This document shows, in pieces, positions 26,656 through 36,914 of a stretch of DNA of 64,000 bases (positions are counted from its first letter, which is position 1; every line of letters begins with the position of its first letter). The notes below the pieces were generated by a model. That model was not told where the DNA came from, did not search any database, and was given only the letters and a program-made list of their open reading frames with translations. The translations under genes and the position numbers were made by a program. The stretch is from Gerris lacustris (taxonomy: Eukaryota > Arthropoda > Insecta > Hemiptera > Gerridae), in the NCBI GenBank assembly GCA_951217055.1, contig OX578284.1, positions 31,398,187 to 31,462,186 of the forward strand. Reading direction: 5' to 3'.

Positions 26656-28154
26656 CGGATTTCTTCTTTATTATTATTTTCTTTTTTTGTCGGGTTGTGT
26701 AGAATTTCTTTAATGAATTTAATTTTCGCAAAATTATATAAACATTCAATATATAATAATAATAAAATGTTGTATATTTAACCTTTTAAATTCATACATA
26801 GCAATAATCATAACAACAACAAAAAAAATGCCATGGTTATAAACCGTCAGGCCGTAAATATTCATTATAATAAACAAGTATAATACTAGACGAATTATTG
26901 CTTAAAGATATCATAAAATAAGTAATTGAAAGAAATCATGACACAGAAATGGTTTTAGTTTATGAGTTTCGGTTTTAAGTCAGCAAAGTATTTTTGTCAC
27001 TAAAAGAAAAGTAAAAGCAACAGTTGTGTCAATTCAGCAACGGTAAAAAGACTGTTGCTGAGCTGTAAATCCTTTTTTTACTATCAAATATGTATAAATA
27101 TGATTAATTAAATGTAACAATTAATTTATACATTTACAAAAAATAGGTTTTTTAAATTATATAAATAAAGTTCAATATTTTAATCTTGGGACAAATGTTA
27201 TATTTTTCTGTTAAAACAACACTTCATACATATTTTAACTTCTACATCTTTATTGATTGCGTATTTTCTTTCCAATTCTTCTATTTTTTTCGACCTCTTC
27301 TCTCCAGACGAATTTTCTTCTGTATTAATCATGTTTATTTTTTATTTTCTCTTTATTCATAATGACAGTTTAAAGCAATGTATTATTATATATTTTATTA
27401 TTAATCGGGGGGACAAAAATCGAATGTATATTGCCTAGTTTACTAAAACCTGAAGTCTTATTTTCTCCCCTTTTCTCTTCGTAGATCGGAGCTACTGATA
27501 AACTGATCGATTCTATTGGTTTTGATAATTGATATTTTTTCCTCTCTTTTATGGTTTTATATATTTATTAACTTCCTAATACCTTACTCTAGTTGCCTAC
27601 TTTAAAGGGAGCAACTAGTTTGCGTGACAGTCTTTTGTGGGAGTTTCGTGAGGGGCTCTAGTTTATATCATTTTCAAAACCCGAGTTAAGCCGTAGTGTT
27701 CAACACGAATATATACCTAGGCTATAATGACACACTAAGATAATCTTCGTGTTTTATATTTGTCCTCAGGAATAATGTTGTTTATGTTGAAATAAAGTGC
27801 TATAAGGATCTAGGTAAAACTTTTTTTCTCTTTCTTTTTAAAATTAATTACGAATTTCTTTACTTCAGTATCGACCACGGTAAAAAGGAATTATAACTTT
27901 TAAGTTATACTACTTCTTATTCAGACTATAGCTTCGAATGGAGACCGTTGAACATGATAAGGGGAGAAAATATACTAACTTTTATTTCTTTAAAATATAG
28001 TTTTTGATCCCGCTGCGAAAATATATAACCTTTAAGAGACGATTTACACTAAAAATGTAGAACTATAAAACAATATTATTTTACAACTGTTGACTGTTGT
28101 TAGAGTTTTACAAAGTAACCCACATTATGTTATATGTATCATATTTTTTAAGCT
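26656..28154. other. AT-rich non-coding stretch
   Basis: No gene or repeat family recognised. If br has a non-coding first exon upstream, this is part of the 5' intron. Confidence 0.45.
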
Positions 28155-28157
28155 TTA

Positions 28158-29415
28158 GGCTACGGCCTCACGAGCGTTTTTTACGCAGCGGTTCGGTATG
28201 AAAAACAGCTGCGAGAATTCCCGCAGGTTCGGGTGGCCACATTGTCGGTAAAGCACGCCCGTGAAATCAAGCTGAAGCCTGCCACATTTTTCGGCGTTTA
28301 AACATGTAACAAATCCTGCTCTAGGGCAGTTTTCACATCATCCAAATCGTCCCATTCGTCCCCAACAACCGCCTCAGTTACTAAAATCCAAGAATCTTTC
28401 TTCTTAATTCGATTTTTGTAATCGATGTGCTTGATGTCGATGTCATACAGCCACGGGTACTTCACTTCCAAAATAATTAATTCACTGTCTAAACGAACCA
28501 TTTTAAAATAAATAAGTTGCAATTCTTCAAAATGTTTATAGGGAAAAGACGCCCGTGTGTGACCACCTTACCAGCTTGAAACATGGAACCCGTGGCACGA
28601 CGCCGGCTCAAGGGGTAGGTGAGCCGGACAATAGCACGGGGCGCGACGAAAAATAATTCAAAATGTAATAATTAGCTTACTGGGTAAAATAAGTTGAATT
28701 GGTTATACTTGAAAGATTAAGAGCTTTTAAAGTATTTTTTTTATCATCCTTGACTGCACCTACGATGTTAGTTATACCCTAACAAATGTCTTACACTGTT
28801 TGATTTGTTGATATAACCGGGTAAAAGAACATTTTCTCATGTAATAGGCCGGCCTTAGACTCGTCTGGGAGTTCATCATCTGGTGCGACATACTTTTTCC
28901 AACAAACTTAGCTAGTAACACCATTCAGGCAATAGAAATAAACCTAGTTATTGCCGTAAACGTATTGGAAGGGTGTCGAAAATATCTGACTCATTACATA
29001 TTAACAGGATACAATTCATCCAACTCCAAAAGAAATTGCTAACCGTCTTGGTGTTGATCCTATTTCTTAAGATGCATTATCTCTCACCCGTTGGTTCTGA
29101 TTGGTCTTATTGAAGAGTTTACCAACGCCAAAGCAAGACAAGTTAATCTTCACTATTACAGTAATTGTACATTCACAGTTAAAATTACAGTTCATACTCT
29201 AAATATAGGGGGGCGCAATAACATTGTTTTTGTTCGGGGCGACAAATCCGGCCCATTCGACTGCTGGTGACCTTGAAGACGCAGCCCTTATCTCCCTCCT
29301 CCGGCGTGAAAGCACGCCTTGTGTGGCCAGTCCGAATAATATCGCTGAGGTTCATCATTTAGGCGTGTTTTCACGCAGAACCGCAGCGTGAAAAAACGCT
29401 CGTGTGGCTGTAGCC
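28158..29415. mobile_element. PIF/Harbinger-type DNA transposon, 1258 bp, transposase missing
   Basis: Terminal inverted repeats start GGCTACGGCCTCACGAGCG on the left; the reverse complement of the right end starts GGCTACAGCCACACGAGCG. Similarity continues inward (TTTTTTACGCAGCGGTTC against TTTTTTCACGCTGCGGTTC). Both ends are flanked by TTA (28155-28157, 29416-29418), the TWA target duplication of PIF/Harbinger. Inside is a MADF-domain frame on the minus strand, the usual companion protein of this superfamily. No DDE transposase frame is visible, so this is a deleted, non-autonomous copy. Intact ends and duplication suggest a fairly recent insertion. Its right end is 98 bp from the acceptor of the first br coding exon. 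Confidence 0.9.
28298..28501 (-). CDS. MADF-domain protein fragment of the Harbinger-type element
   Basis: The frame from ATG at 28501 (MVRLDSELI) encodes about 67 aa. It contains the first half of a MADF (Myb/SANT-like) domain: LIILEVKYPWLYD, then HIDYKNRIKKKDSWI, matching the family pattern of an L-I-x-x-V-x-x-x-P-x-L-Y-D start and Y-x-N-R. In PIF/Harbinger elements such a protein binds the transposon ends and helps the transposase. An in-frame ATG at 28522 would add seven residues; I prefer 28501 because the domain follows directly. The usual second half (W/F-x-x-L-R-x-x-Y/F region) is replaced by an acidic tail ending EQDLLHV, so the copy is truncated, or a second exon is not recognised. 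It is not a host gene. Confidence 0.7.
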   Translation of the reverse strand: MVRLDSELIILEVKYPWLYDIDIKHIDYKNRIKKKDSWILVTEAVVGDEWDDLDDVKTALEQDLLHV

Positions 29416-29518
29416 TTACAATTATTTATTTTAACCATATCACCACGTTGTCTTCTATAAATTAAGAAAAGAATTGACCGTATTAATATTTGTATTTTTT
29501 CTTTTTGTTTCAGGGACG

Positions 29519-29704
29519 ATGGGTGATATGCAGCACTTCTGTCTGAGGTGGAACAATTATCAGTCTTCGATAACTTCAGCGTTTGAAAATTTAAGAGACG
29601 ATGAGGACTTTGTTGATGTCACCCTGGCCTGTGATGGCAAAAGCCTTAAGGCTCATCGGGTTGTTCTTTCAGCCTGCAGCCCTTACTTCAGGGAACTCCT
29701 TAAG
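29519..29704 (+). CDS. br: Broad-Complex core exon 1: start and first half of BTB domain
   Basis: Broad is a nuclear BTB/zinc-finger transcription factor induced by ecdysone and controlled by juvenile hormone. It specifies pupal fate in holometabolous insects and supports nymphal wing growth in hemimetabolous ones. This exon encodes residues 1-62 ([17 protein letters not shown], then [20 protein letters not shown] and [17 protein letters not shown]), the N-terminal half of the BTB/POZ dimerisation domain, nearly identical to the Drosophila Broad start. The acceptor is TTTTGTTTCAG ending at 29513; the ATG is 5 nt into the exon, so the exon begins at 29514 and a spliced 5' UTR is expected upstream. 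The donor is AAG/GTAATC after 29704, phase 0. An in-frame upstream ATG at 29474 lies in the intron and is rejected. Confidence 0.96.
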
Positions 29705-30696
29705 GTAATCCTCATTACAATAAATATTCAAATGACTTTTACAAATCGTTTAGAGGTGGTTGGAGGTTTTTCAAATAGTTAAAAAGTTTTTTTAAAAAAA
29801 GTAAAAATGTCATACCTTTAAATTACAATATCTTATTCCCCTTCGCTCTTGGTAAAAATTGTCCCTACGGGAGATTTCTTCTTCCCTAGCATCTTCTAAG
29901 CAATTAGAGAAGATCTTTTTCAAGGCGTCTTCGAGCTTTAGCTCCACCAACATACCTACTAACAAAAACTTAAAAAAAGATGCGTCTTCTTATAACTATC
30001 TCACCAAAGTCAATAGGGCAGTATAGGATAAACACTTTTTTTAACATGTGCGCGATTTGTGCAGATGAAGAGCAAGCAGAAAGATATTAGTAAAATGCAT
30101 GGTTCATTTTTATATTCAAATAAAGTTATATATTTATTAAACTCATAACACCACGAAAAAAAGTTTATCAAAGATATTTGCTAATCTTGTCCCTTCAATA
30201 ATTTCCTCTTGAACCTTTCTGTAACGTATAACTATAGCTAATTACTTTTCTTTATATCAAAAATCTATTATCAATCATCAATCACGTTTATCAATCCAAG
30301 CTTTCGTACCACCGATTTACTAAACAAAATGTCGAGCGTCTGCTGTTTATTAGCCCACAAATCCCATTAGATGCAGAATTGTTTGCCAAAACATGTTAAT
30401 AGTAAAACTTTAGAGTTGAAAGTATAATAAAAGAGGAACATAACTGGTGCGAAAAGTTATGTCTATGTGAAAATGTAGTATAATTTATCTAGTGCAAAAA
30501 TATAAACAGTTTTGTTTGTATTAAATGTTTACTATATGGTTTACTTATGTTTTTCCACGGAACAGCATCTATAACTATACTAGTAACATCGTTTATTTTA
30601 ACTAAGAAATATGTATATGTATATCTATATTTCTTTTAATTTAAGCCGACATATATTTATATAACTCGAGCTTCACTTAAAGATAAAAAAAGGAAG

Positions 30697-30727
<31 letters not shown>

Positions 30728-30774
30728 GGTCTACATTTTTTCATTTACATTTTTGTAAAATACAAATTATAATT
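29705..30774. other. First part of core intron 1 with a 29-base A-tract
   Basis: No exon is recognised. A poly-A tract at 30697-30725 immediately precedes the foldback element copy 1. Confidence 0.6.
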
Positions 30775-31314
30775 TAGTGGCAAAAAAGGATTAAAATCAT
30801 GCTACAATTTTATATATAAGTAAATCTTTTGGTGCCTTTTGGTGTTTTTAAAATACGTGGTCGGCTAAGTTCGTCTGCGGGACATAGCTTGGCAATAGGC
30901 ATTTGAAAATAACAAGCCGGTTGAAAGCGATCATGTCTCGCCAATTATGGTGGACAATGTGATTTTCATGATCCTGAGTACAAAATTAGTTAGTAGACCG
31001 ATGTTAGTTTGTCACTTGATAGGTTAGTTATTAAAATATTACTCCAAATCAAAGTGATCAGATATCATTGTGACAAGTTAACATTAACTTGATTTCCGTT
31101 CTAACTAATTTTGTGCTTAGGATCATGAAAATCACATTGTCCAACATAATTTGCGGGACATTGGCCCCTTTCCACCGGTTTGCCAAGCTATGTTCCGCAG
31201 TCGTACTTAGCCGACCACGTATTTTTAGAAGGCGCTAATAGTTTGACTTATACATTATACACACAATATTCTAGCTTGGTTAGTCAGACACTTTGTTGCT
31301 CGCTATCTCCTGGG
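30775..31314. mobile_element. Large foldback element, copy 1 (core intron 1)
   Basis: The left inner arm (GTCGGCTAAGTTCGTCTGCG, then GGACATAGCTTGGCAATAGG) is matched in reverse complement by the right arm near 31140-31220 (TTGCCAAGCTATGTTCCGCA, then CTTAGCCGAC). A second paired block is GTGGACAATGTGATTTTCAT then GATCCTGAG, against its complement near 31110-31150. The right arm continues to CTATCTCCTGGG (31314); the outer left arm is more diverged. A homologous element lies at 36158-36767. No transposase frame is present. Confidence 0.88.
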
Positions 31315-32243
31315 CTTTTATTTAAATGATAAAATATCACGAAAAATAACATACAGTTTATTTAATGTTTATATTATATTATTATTATTATTTGTATTTG
31401 TATTTGTACATAAACTTAAAAGATCTTTTTTTAAACTTGTGCAAAATATTAAATGAACAGCTGACTGTTTGACCGACTCTATTTTTTTCAATTCAAGACT
31501 ATAAATTATTCTTAAATTAATTTATTATTTCATTCGTGAAAAAGTATTATCCCACGATGATTACATTGAACTATTTATATTTAAAATTAATAATTTGTAT
31601 TTGTTCTGTTCTTTTTATTATATTTTGTAACGGTGCATCACTGTTTTCAAACTAAAACATCAAACAGCTGACTTATTTACCTTCTCAACTTCTCATTTAC
31701 GATTTACCGATTTACGAAGATCCTTGCGTCCTTGCATTTACGTAGTTTTAGAGAGGAAGTTATTGTGACGGCGCGAACTTTATCGTATAAATTCAAATTC
31801 AGTAGTCTTTTATAAATAATATAAAGTTTATTCTATTCAGTATTAAAAAAGTATTTTCAGTATTCGGTATTCGAGGTTTGAGATAATCTTATTATTTATT
31901 ACATAAACTATATGTTTGTTCTTGAGAGGAATACACAATGATTGCATTTTAATTAATTCAATGATAAATATTTGCATCTTTAAAATAATAATAATAATAA
32001 TTCAAAAAGATTTTTCAATAAGTGTGTTTACAAGAATTGGCTTTTTTTTGTTAAGAGATTGTTTTTTTTATATCTTTTAAACATGTTTACACTTTATTTG
32101 TCGAAGAATTATAATATTGTTAATGTTTAAAAGATGTTTTGACTGTTTGAATTCATAAACTATTAAAATGTTAAAACTTCTCCTTACTTTTTTTATATTC
32201 TAGAAACTATTGTTAAACTTAATTATTCTATTACATGTTACAG
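31315..32243. other. Remainder of core intron 1
   Basis: AT-rich and no exon recognised. It ends in the acceptor TACATGTTACAG at 32243. Confidence 0.6.
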
Positions 32244-32417
32244 AGTACACCTTGTAAACATCCGGTGATCGTACTTCAGGACGTAACATACGAGGATTTG
32301 GCTGCCCTGGTGGAATTTATCTACCATGGCGAAGTCAATGTCAGGCAAAGATCTCTCTCATCCTTTCTTAAGACTGCCGAGATACTTCGTGTATCCGGGC
32401 TTACCCAGCAATCCGAG
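32244..32417 (+). CDS. br: Broad-Complex core exon 2: second half of BTB domain
   Basis: Encodes residues 63-120 ([20 protein letters not shown], then [18 protein letters not shown] and [19 protein letters not shown]), completing the BTB/POZ fold. [19 protein letters not shown] and LRVSGLTQQ are hallmarks of Broad and close relatives in the ttk-type BTB group. The BTB domain mediates homo- and heterodimerisation and co-repressor contact. Acceptor TTACAG ends at 32243, phase 0. Two GAG/GT donors compete: after 32417 (GAG/GTAACA) and after 32429 (GAG/GTAGGC). Both are phase 0, so the second adds VTTE and keeps the frame. The first was chosen for the boundary; neither is clearly stronger. Confidence 0.95.
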
Positions 32418-32604
32418 GTAACAACTGAGGTAGGCTTACTACACCTACCATATAATTAGATGAATCGATCGAGAGGCTAACAAAATAAAGTGATAGAACA
32501 AATTCGCTTTCATAGAATGTGACGTATTTATGGCTGATCCACTTAATTTTCATGTAATCTTCATTCTAATGTTAAATACCTATTATAATGTCGTTTAACT
32601 TTTT

Positions 32605-33205
32605 TTTACGTTTTTCTTAGCTTGGTTTCTTGTTTGTTTGTCCGGTACAAATCTGGCAATCGATTTCTAACTAACTTCCCCAACAGCTAGACATTTGAAA
32701 CTTTTAGCATAGCTCAGAACACGATGACAATGCATTATTTTAATACTTTTAGCCATCTTTCTGCAGAATTTAATTGGTTTTCTGCAAATTTTGCTGTATG
32801 GAAAGTTAGTTCGGAAAAAATCCGCAAGTTATTTTATTTGTTTTGCCATGTCCCATATTTACGCAATCTTCATTTTGACGGCTCTCAAATTTGTGATAGA
32901 TAAACATTGAATGACAGCAAAACAGGAAATATCGATTATATTATTTCAAATATATCGATGGCACGCTTTAGATTTGGTGTTGAAGAGATCCGTTGTACAA
33001 AGATTTGTCCTTTTATAGGTTTAAGATCAGCTCTCTAGATGGTTGTCATTTATGTGAAGTAAATACATTCGGATCTATTTTTTTTTTTTTCACTTACATT
33101 ATATATTATATAACAATAACAATTATATTATGAACATTACATATGATTCAACAGAAAATAAAAACGTAGTATATAAAAAGTTTTTTTTATCTTGAAATTT
33201 TATTT
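32605..33205 (-). mobile_element. About 600-bp TIR repeat, copy A (inverted relative to copy B)
   Basis: The reverse complement of this segment matches 37585-38185 nearly end to end. Shared blocks include AACCATCTAGAGAGCTGATC, AAAGGACAAATCTTTGTACA, CAGCAAAATTTGCTG and CTAGCTGTTGGGGAAGTTAG. In copy B the ends read TACTACGTTTTTA and its complement; here the right end is intact (TAAAAACGTAGTA near 33166) and the left end is eroded (TTTACGTTTTTCTTAGC). Similarity runs some 30 bp beyond the TIR on one side. No transposase frame; a non-autonomous DNA transposon is likely. It lies in core intron 2. Confidence 0.85.
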
Positions 33206-34900
33206 TATTTAATATCTCTATACACTTTTTTCCAAATTGAATGAAAAATAATATATGTTTCCTTCTCTTATAGATTAATTCACAAGGTGTAAACAATATT
33301 AGATGAGGTATAAGAGAAATTATTTTTATTGTATTAAATTTTTTTTTGTTTATTAGTTAGTAGACATGAAATTTCTTTAACCCATGCAGATAATACGGCA
33401 AAATATATACGAGTACATATAAATAAAATAACATAATTATAAATAATGTTTGACTTGGATCTCTTCAGGATTGTTTAAATCTTTTTGTAATAAATATAAA
33501 GATACTGAAACGATCTCTATCTACACACAACAACAAAGGAAATAGTAATTGTATATATCATTTTCAAGATTATTACATTTATGAACATGTACAAAAATAT
33601 TGTTTATTAGTATAGTATATATACATATAAATAAATAATTTCAATATTCCCATTCCGTTAATATCATTTCCAAAATTTTCATAGATAGTATAGTATAAAT
33701 AAAATATAGTACATAAATATGTCTGAAGAAGTAAAAATTTAACTTGCTAAGTTAAATATTATATGAACAATATAATAATTGTGTAGAATAAAATTCAATA
33801 ATACATACTATAATATGAAGCACCTAGATAATAAATATTCTCATGTAATAATACTTGAAATGAGATTTTTGTTTTCTATTCTTTCATTTTTCTTGTCTTG
33901 ATATTTGTTTAATCTTGTAAAACATTATTATTATCATAATACATTTTCATAATAATTCATTTACGAATTAAAACATTACCATTCAGTGAAGGGAAGAGTC
34001 GTTTACGACGGCTCCCTTAATTGCTCATTATGACTAACAATAACAAATATAAAAGTAAAAAATCAATGGAAATCTATGTACTATAAAATAATTATTTATT
34101 TTAACAGTTTCTGAAGCTAATTGAACTTCAAATATAATAAATAGTAATTACCTGTTAAAGAAAAATACTTGTTGAAAATGACTGCTATGCGCCTCTCCAA
34201 ATAAAGACGCTGGTACGAGGAAAAATACGTGTCTGAATGTGAAACCAGGGTAGATTCGTTGAAAGCACAACACTGATACTTGATACCTGACTATTTCGGA
34301 ACCGCTCTGCCATTCCTAGAAGTTGGGGTAAATAAAAGAGATGGCTACTCGCCTCGACCGCTCGAGCAGTCCTTAGGCACTGGATAGCATTCTTATATGA
34401 CCGCTATGATGGTACTTAGGTGCGAAAGGGTTAAAGAAAAGAAAAGATGTTTTCTTGATACATCTTTATTACAAACTAAATTGATTCATATTTTTATTTA
34501 CCTTGTATATTCACAACTACTTAATTCGTTAGTAGACAATGTAACTAGAGCTAATAATAAACTAAAAGAGTTTTAAATGCATAATAAATTCCTTGTTTTT
34601 TGATAGTTTTTGAAGTGGAAATTATATTTTGAATGTCAAAATGCAGTTTTTTACTGGGTTGGAATTATTAATATTTGAGGTATAAGAGTAGATTATGAAT
34701 TTTTCACGTTGTTAAATTACTTTAATGTAAGTTATATCAAATCAATAGTTAAAAAACTTAAACAGTTTATGCAGCTTATGAAGTGATCTACCAACCCCTT
34801 GTTATCCATTACATATTATGTAGTTGTGTAAACTCTTGTAAGCTTAAGCCCTCCCCAAGCTGTTGCACCACACAAGAAGCGTAGCTAGAGAACTGTAGAA
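33206..34900. other. Middle of core intron 2
   Basis: AT-rich to about 34150. A less AT-rich stretch at 34180-34440 (GCGCCTCTCC..CCTCGACCGCTCGAG) is unassigned and shows no coding frame. No exon was recognised. Confidence 0.45.
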
Positions 34901-34908
34901 TACATTTT

Positions 34909-35014
34909 GGTACTTGTCAGTTAGGAGCCCACCCTAAGAGCTAAGAGGTGGTTAAAGGCGTGATTTCTAACCACCTCTAACTTTTAGGGAGAGCTCCTAA
35001 CTGACAAAAGTACC
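34909..35014. mobile_element. 106-bp hairpin MITE with 8-bp target duplication (hAT-like)
   Basis: Nearly the whole element is an inverted repeat: left arm GGTACTTGTCAGTTAGGAGC, right arm GCTCCTAACTGAC with AAAAGTACC. A second block, AGAGGTGGTTA, pairs with TAACCACCTCT. Exact 8-bp duplications TACATTTT flank it (34901-34908, 35015-35022), as hAT-type elements make. It would form a long imperfect hairpin if transcribed as part of the br intron. Confidence 0.88.
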
Positions 35015-35191
35015 TACATTTTAGATATAATAGAAGAATTGAGGTAATCTAGAATTTAAATCTGAATCTTGGGTTACTAATATTATTGAAACTTAACAGC
35101 CTGAAATAAAGTACGATCACAATCCTCTCGAAGTAGTTTGATCCACTCTAATTTTACTTGTTTTTAAATAATTGTATTTTTTTTTGTTCAG

Positions 35192-35332
35192 GCGATGTCC
35201 GTTGGAGTTGACAAGAGAAATTTGCTTGAAAGCGGTCAGAGTCTTGGCAGAAAACAGCAGCATCCTCTACATAGACAGAGGGAAAGGCCATCCTCAGTAC
35301 CCAACACTCCTGATATTCAACTTAGGCCACAG
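35192..35332 (+). CDS. br: Broad-Complex core exon 3: linker
   Basis: Encodes 47 residues of the low-complexity linker after the BTB domain (AMSVGVDKRNLLESGQSLGR, then KQQHPLHRQRERPSSVPN and DIQLRPQ). It is basic and rich in Q, R and S/P. Broad linkers vary between insect orders, so assignment rests on the splice sites and phase rather than similarity. The acceptor is TTTTTGTTCAG ending 35191; the donor is CAG/GTATTT after 35332; both are phase 0. At 141 nt it could be skipped without changing the frame. Confidence 0.88.
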
Positions 35333-35496
35333 GTATTTTATTTAAAATTCTTGTTTTACTTCTTCCGTTTGCATATAAAAATATAATTTTCATTCAATAA
35401 GTTTAAATAACTTAGAATTGCTTCTGGAGTTGAACAAAATTATAGTTAATATAATTTAAAAAGGAAAAATGAAAGTTTATTGTTAAAACACCACAA
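35333..35496. other. First part of core intron 3
   Basis: AT-rich intron sequence with nothing recognised. Confidence 0.6.
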
Positions 35497-35701
35497 GGGG
35501 ACTGGCATAGCCTAGTGGTTAGCTTACACACAACTCCACCACCTGAAACTTAAACTGATAAATGTGAGTTCGAATCCCAGAGAGGTGAGGCATTTTTTCA
35601 CTGATGACATCGATTAGATGAGTAAAGCAGCCGGATCCCCTCTCCTGTAAAAGTCTAATTGTGTGCTGATCAGGACATAAAAGAAACAGCAAAAAATAAA
35701 G
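35497..35701 (+). mobile_element. tRNA-derived SINE
   Basis: The RNA polymerase III box A (TAGCCTAGTGG, 35508-35518) and box B (AGTTCGAATCC, 35567-35577) have tRNA-like spacing. They are followed by an unrelated body (GACATCGATTAGATGAGTAA.., TGTGTGCTGATCAGGACATA) and an A-rich tail (AAAAAATAAA, to about 35701). No intact cloverleaf is apparent, so this is a SINE rather than a tRNA gene. The minus-strand open frame over it is a shadow. Confidence 0.88.
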
Positions 35702-36034
35702 CACCTTAATATCTTATATTTGGTACAAACTGGTTTCAACCATTTGAGTTGATTAACTTTGAGCTGATATTAGAAATAAATATAATTTAAACAAATACAA
35801 TAAGTAAAGATAAAAAACAATTTTAATTTAAATTCTTTTAGGGCTACATTTCATACTCCAGCTGAAAACGTTTTTAATTTTTGACACTCAAATTAGCCAA
35901 CCTAGGTGTGTTTTTATCACATGACAATATGTGGAAAAAATACACTGGAACCTCTTTGAATTTTATCCCTTGGCTGCTAAGTTAAGTTTGTGTAATAACA
36001 TCTCTAACATTTTTTTTTTTTAATTTACCTAATA

Positions 36035-36036
<2 letters not shown>

Positions 36037-36091
<55 letters not shown>
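36037..36091. repeat. Poly-T tract of 55 bases
   Basis: An uninterrupted run of about 55 T in core intron 3, between the SINE and foldback copy 2. It could be the A-tail of a minus-strand retroposed insertion or an assembly-sensitive homopolymer. Confidence 0.9.
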
Positions 36092-36093
<2 letters not shown>

Positions 36094-36157
36094 CAGAATA
36101 AGGCTCTTTCTAAAAATATTGTTAGCAGTCTTTTTAGCAAATTTTTTTATGATGAAA

Positions 36158-36767
36158 GTCCTCTAATATTATATAATCCAGGAGATAGCATGCAAAAAAG
36201 TGTCTAACTAACATCAAGCTAGAATTTTGTGTATAAGTTAATCTTTTGGTGCCTTTTAAGAATAAATGGTCAGCTAAGTTCGTCTGTGGGACATAGCTTG
36301 GCAATAGGCATTTGAAAAAAACAATCCGACGGAAAGGGGTCATATCCCGCCAATTATGGTGGACAATGTGATTTTCATGATCCTTAATACAAAATTAGTT
36401 AGTTGACCAAAAATCAAGTTGATCATAGTTTGTCCCTTGATATGTGACCACTTTGATTGGGAGTAATCAAATCAAGATTACTTGAATAAGTAACTTATCA
36501 AGTGTAAAACTAACCAACTTGATTTTCGGCTTCTAACTAATTTTGAACTCAGGATCATGAAAATCTCATTGTTGCTCATTGTCCACTATAATGGTGAAAC
36601 TTTCCACCGTTTTTATTTATTTATTTTTTTTTTTTTTCAAATGGCTGTTGCCAAGCTAATATACATATGTCCCGCAGACGAACTTAGCCGTCCAGATATT
36701 CTTAACAGGCACTAAAAGATTAACTAGTACACAAAAGTCAGACACTTTTTTGCATGCTACCTCCTGG
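36158..36767. mobile_element. Large foldback element, copy 2 (core intron 3)
   Basis: Outer arms CCAGGAGATAGCATGCAAAA (36178) and TTTTGCATGCTACCTCCTGG (ending 36767) are inverted, with AGTGTCTAAC against GTCAGACACTT. Inner arms match copy 1: GTCAGCTAAGTTCGTCTGTG at 36268 and its complement around 36670-36690. Blocks at 36350-36390 and 36545-36590 also pair. A T-tract-bearing insertion near 36605-36640 interrupts the right arm. Similarity may extend to 36158. No coding capacity is seen. Confidence 0.87.
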
Positions 36768-36914
36768 ACTAATAGAGGTATTAGTAACTACTTTTGGGGC
36801 CATAAATATTTTAGAAAAAATATTAAATTCTAGAGAAAGTTTGTTACTTTTCCTATCTTAGATACATAGTTATGTATAAAGATAATAATCATTTTAATGT
36901 TTTTTTTTGTATAG

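Noticed and set aside
29474..29518. Upstream in-frame ATG as alternative start of broad
   Set aside because: It lies before the acceptor TTTGTTTCAG in the pyrimidine tract; MGDMQHFC aligns with the conserved Broad N-terminus.
35508..35577. Possible tRNA gene from box A and box B
   Set aside because: No intact acceptor stem or anticodon arm is evident, and the unit continues into a SINE body with an A-rich tail.
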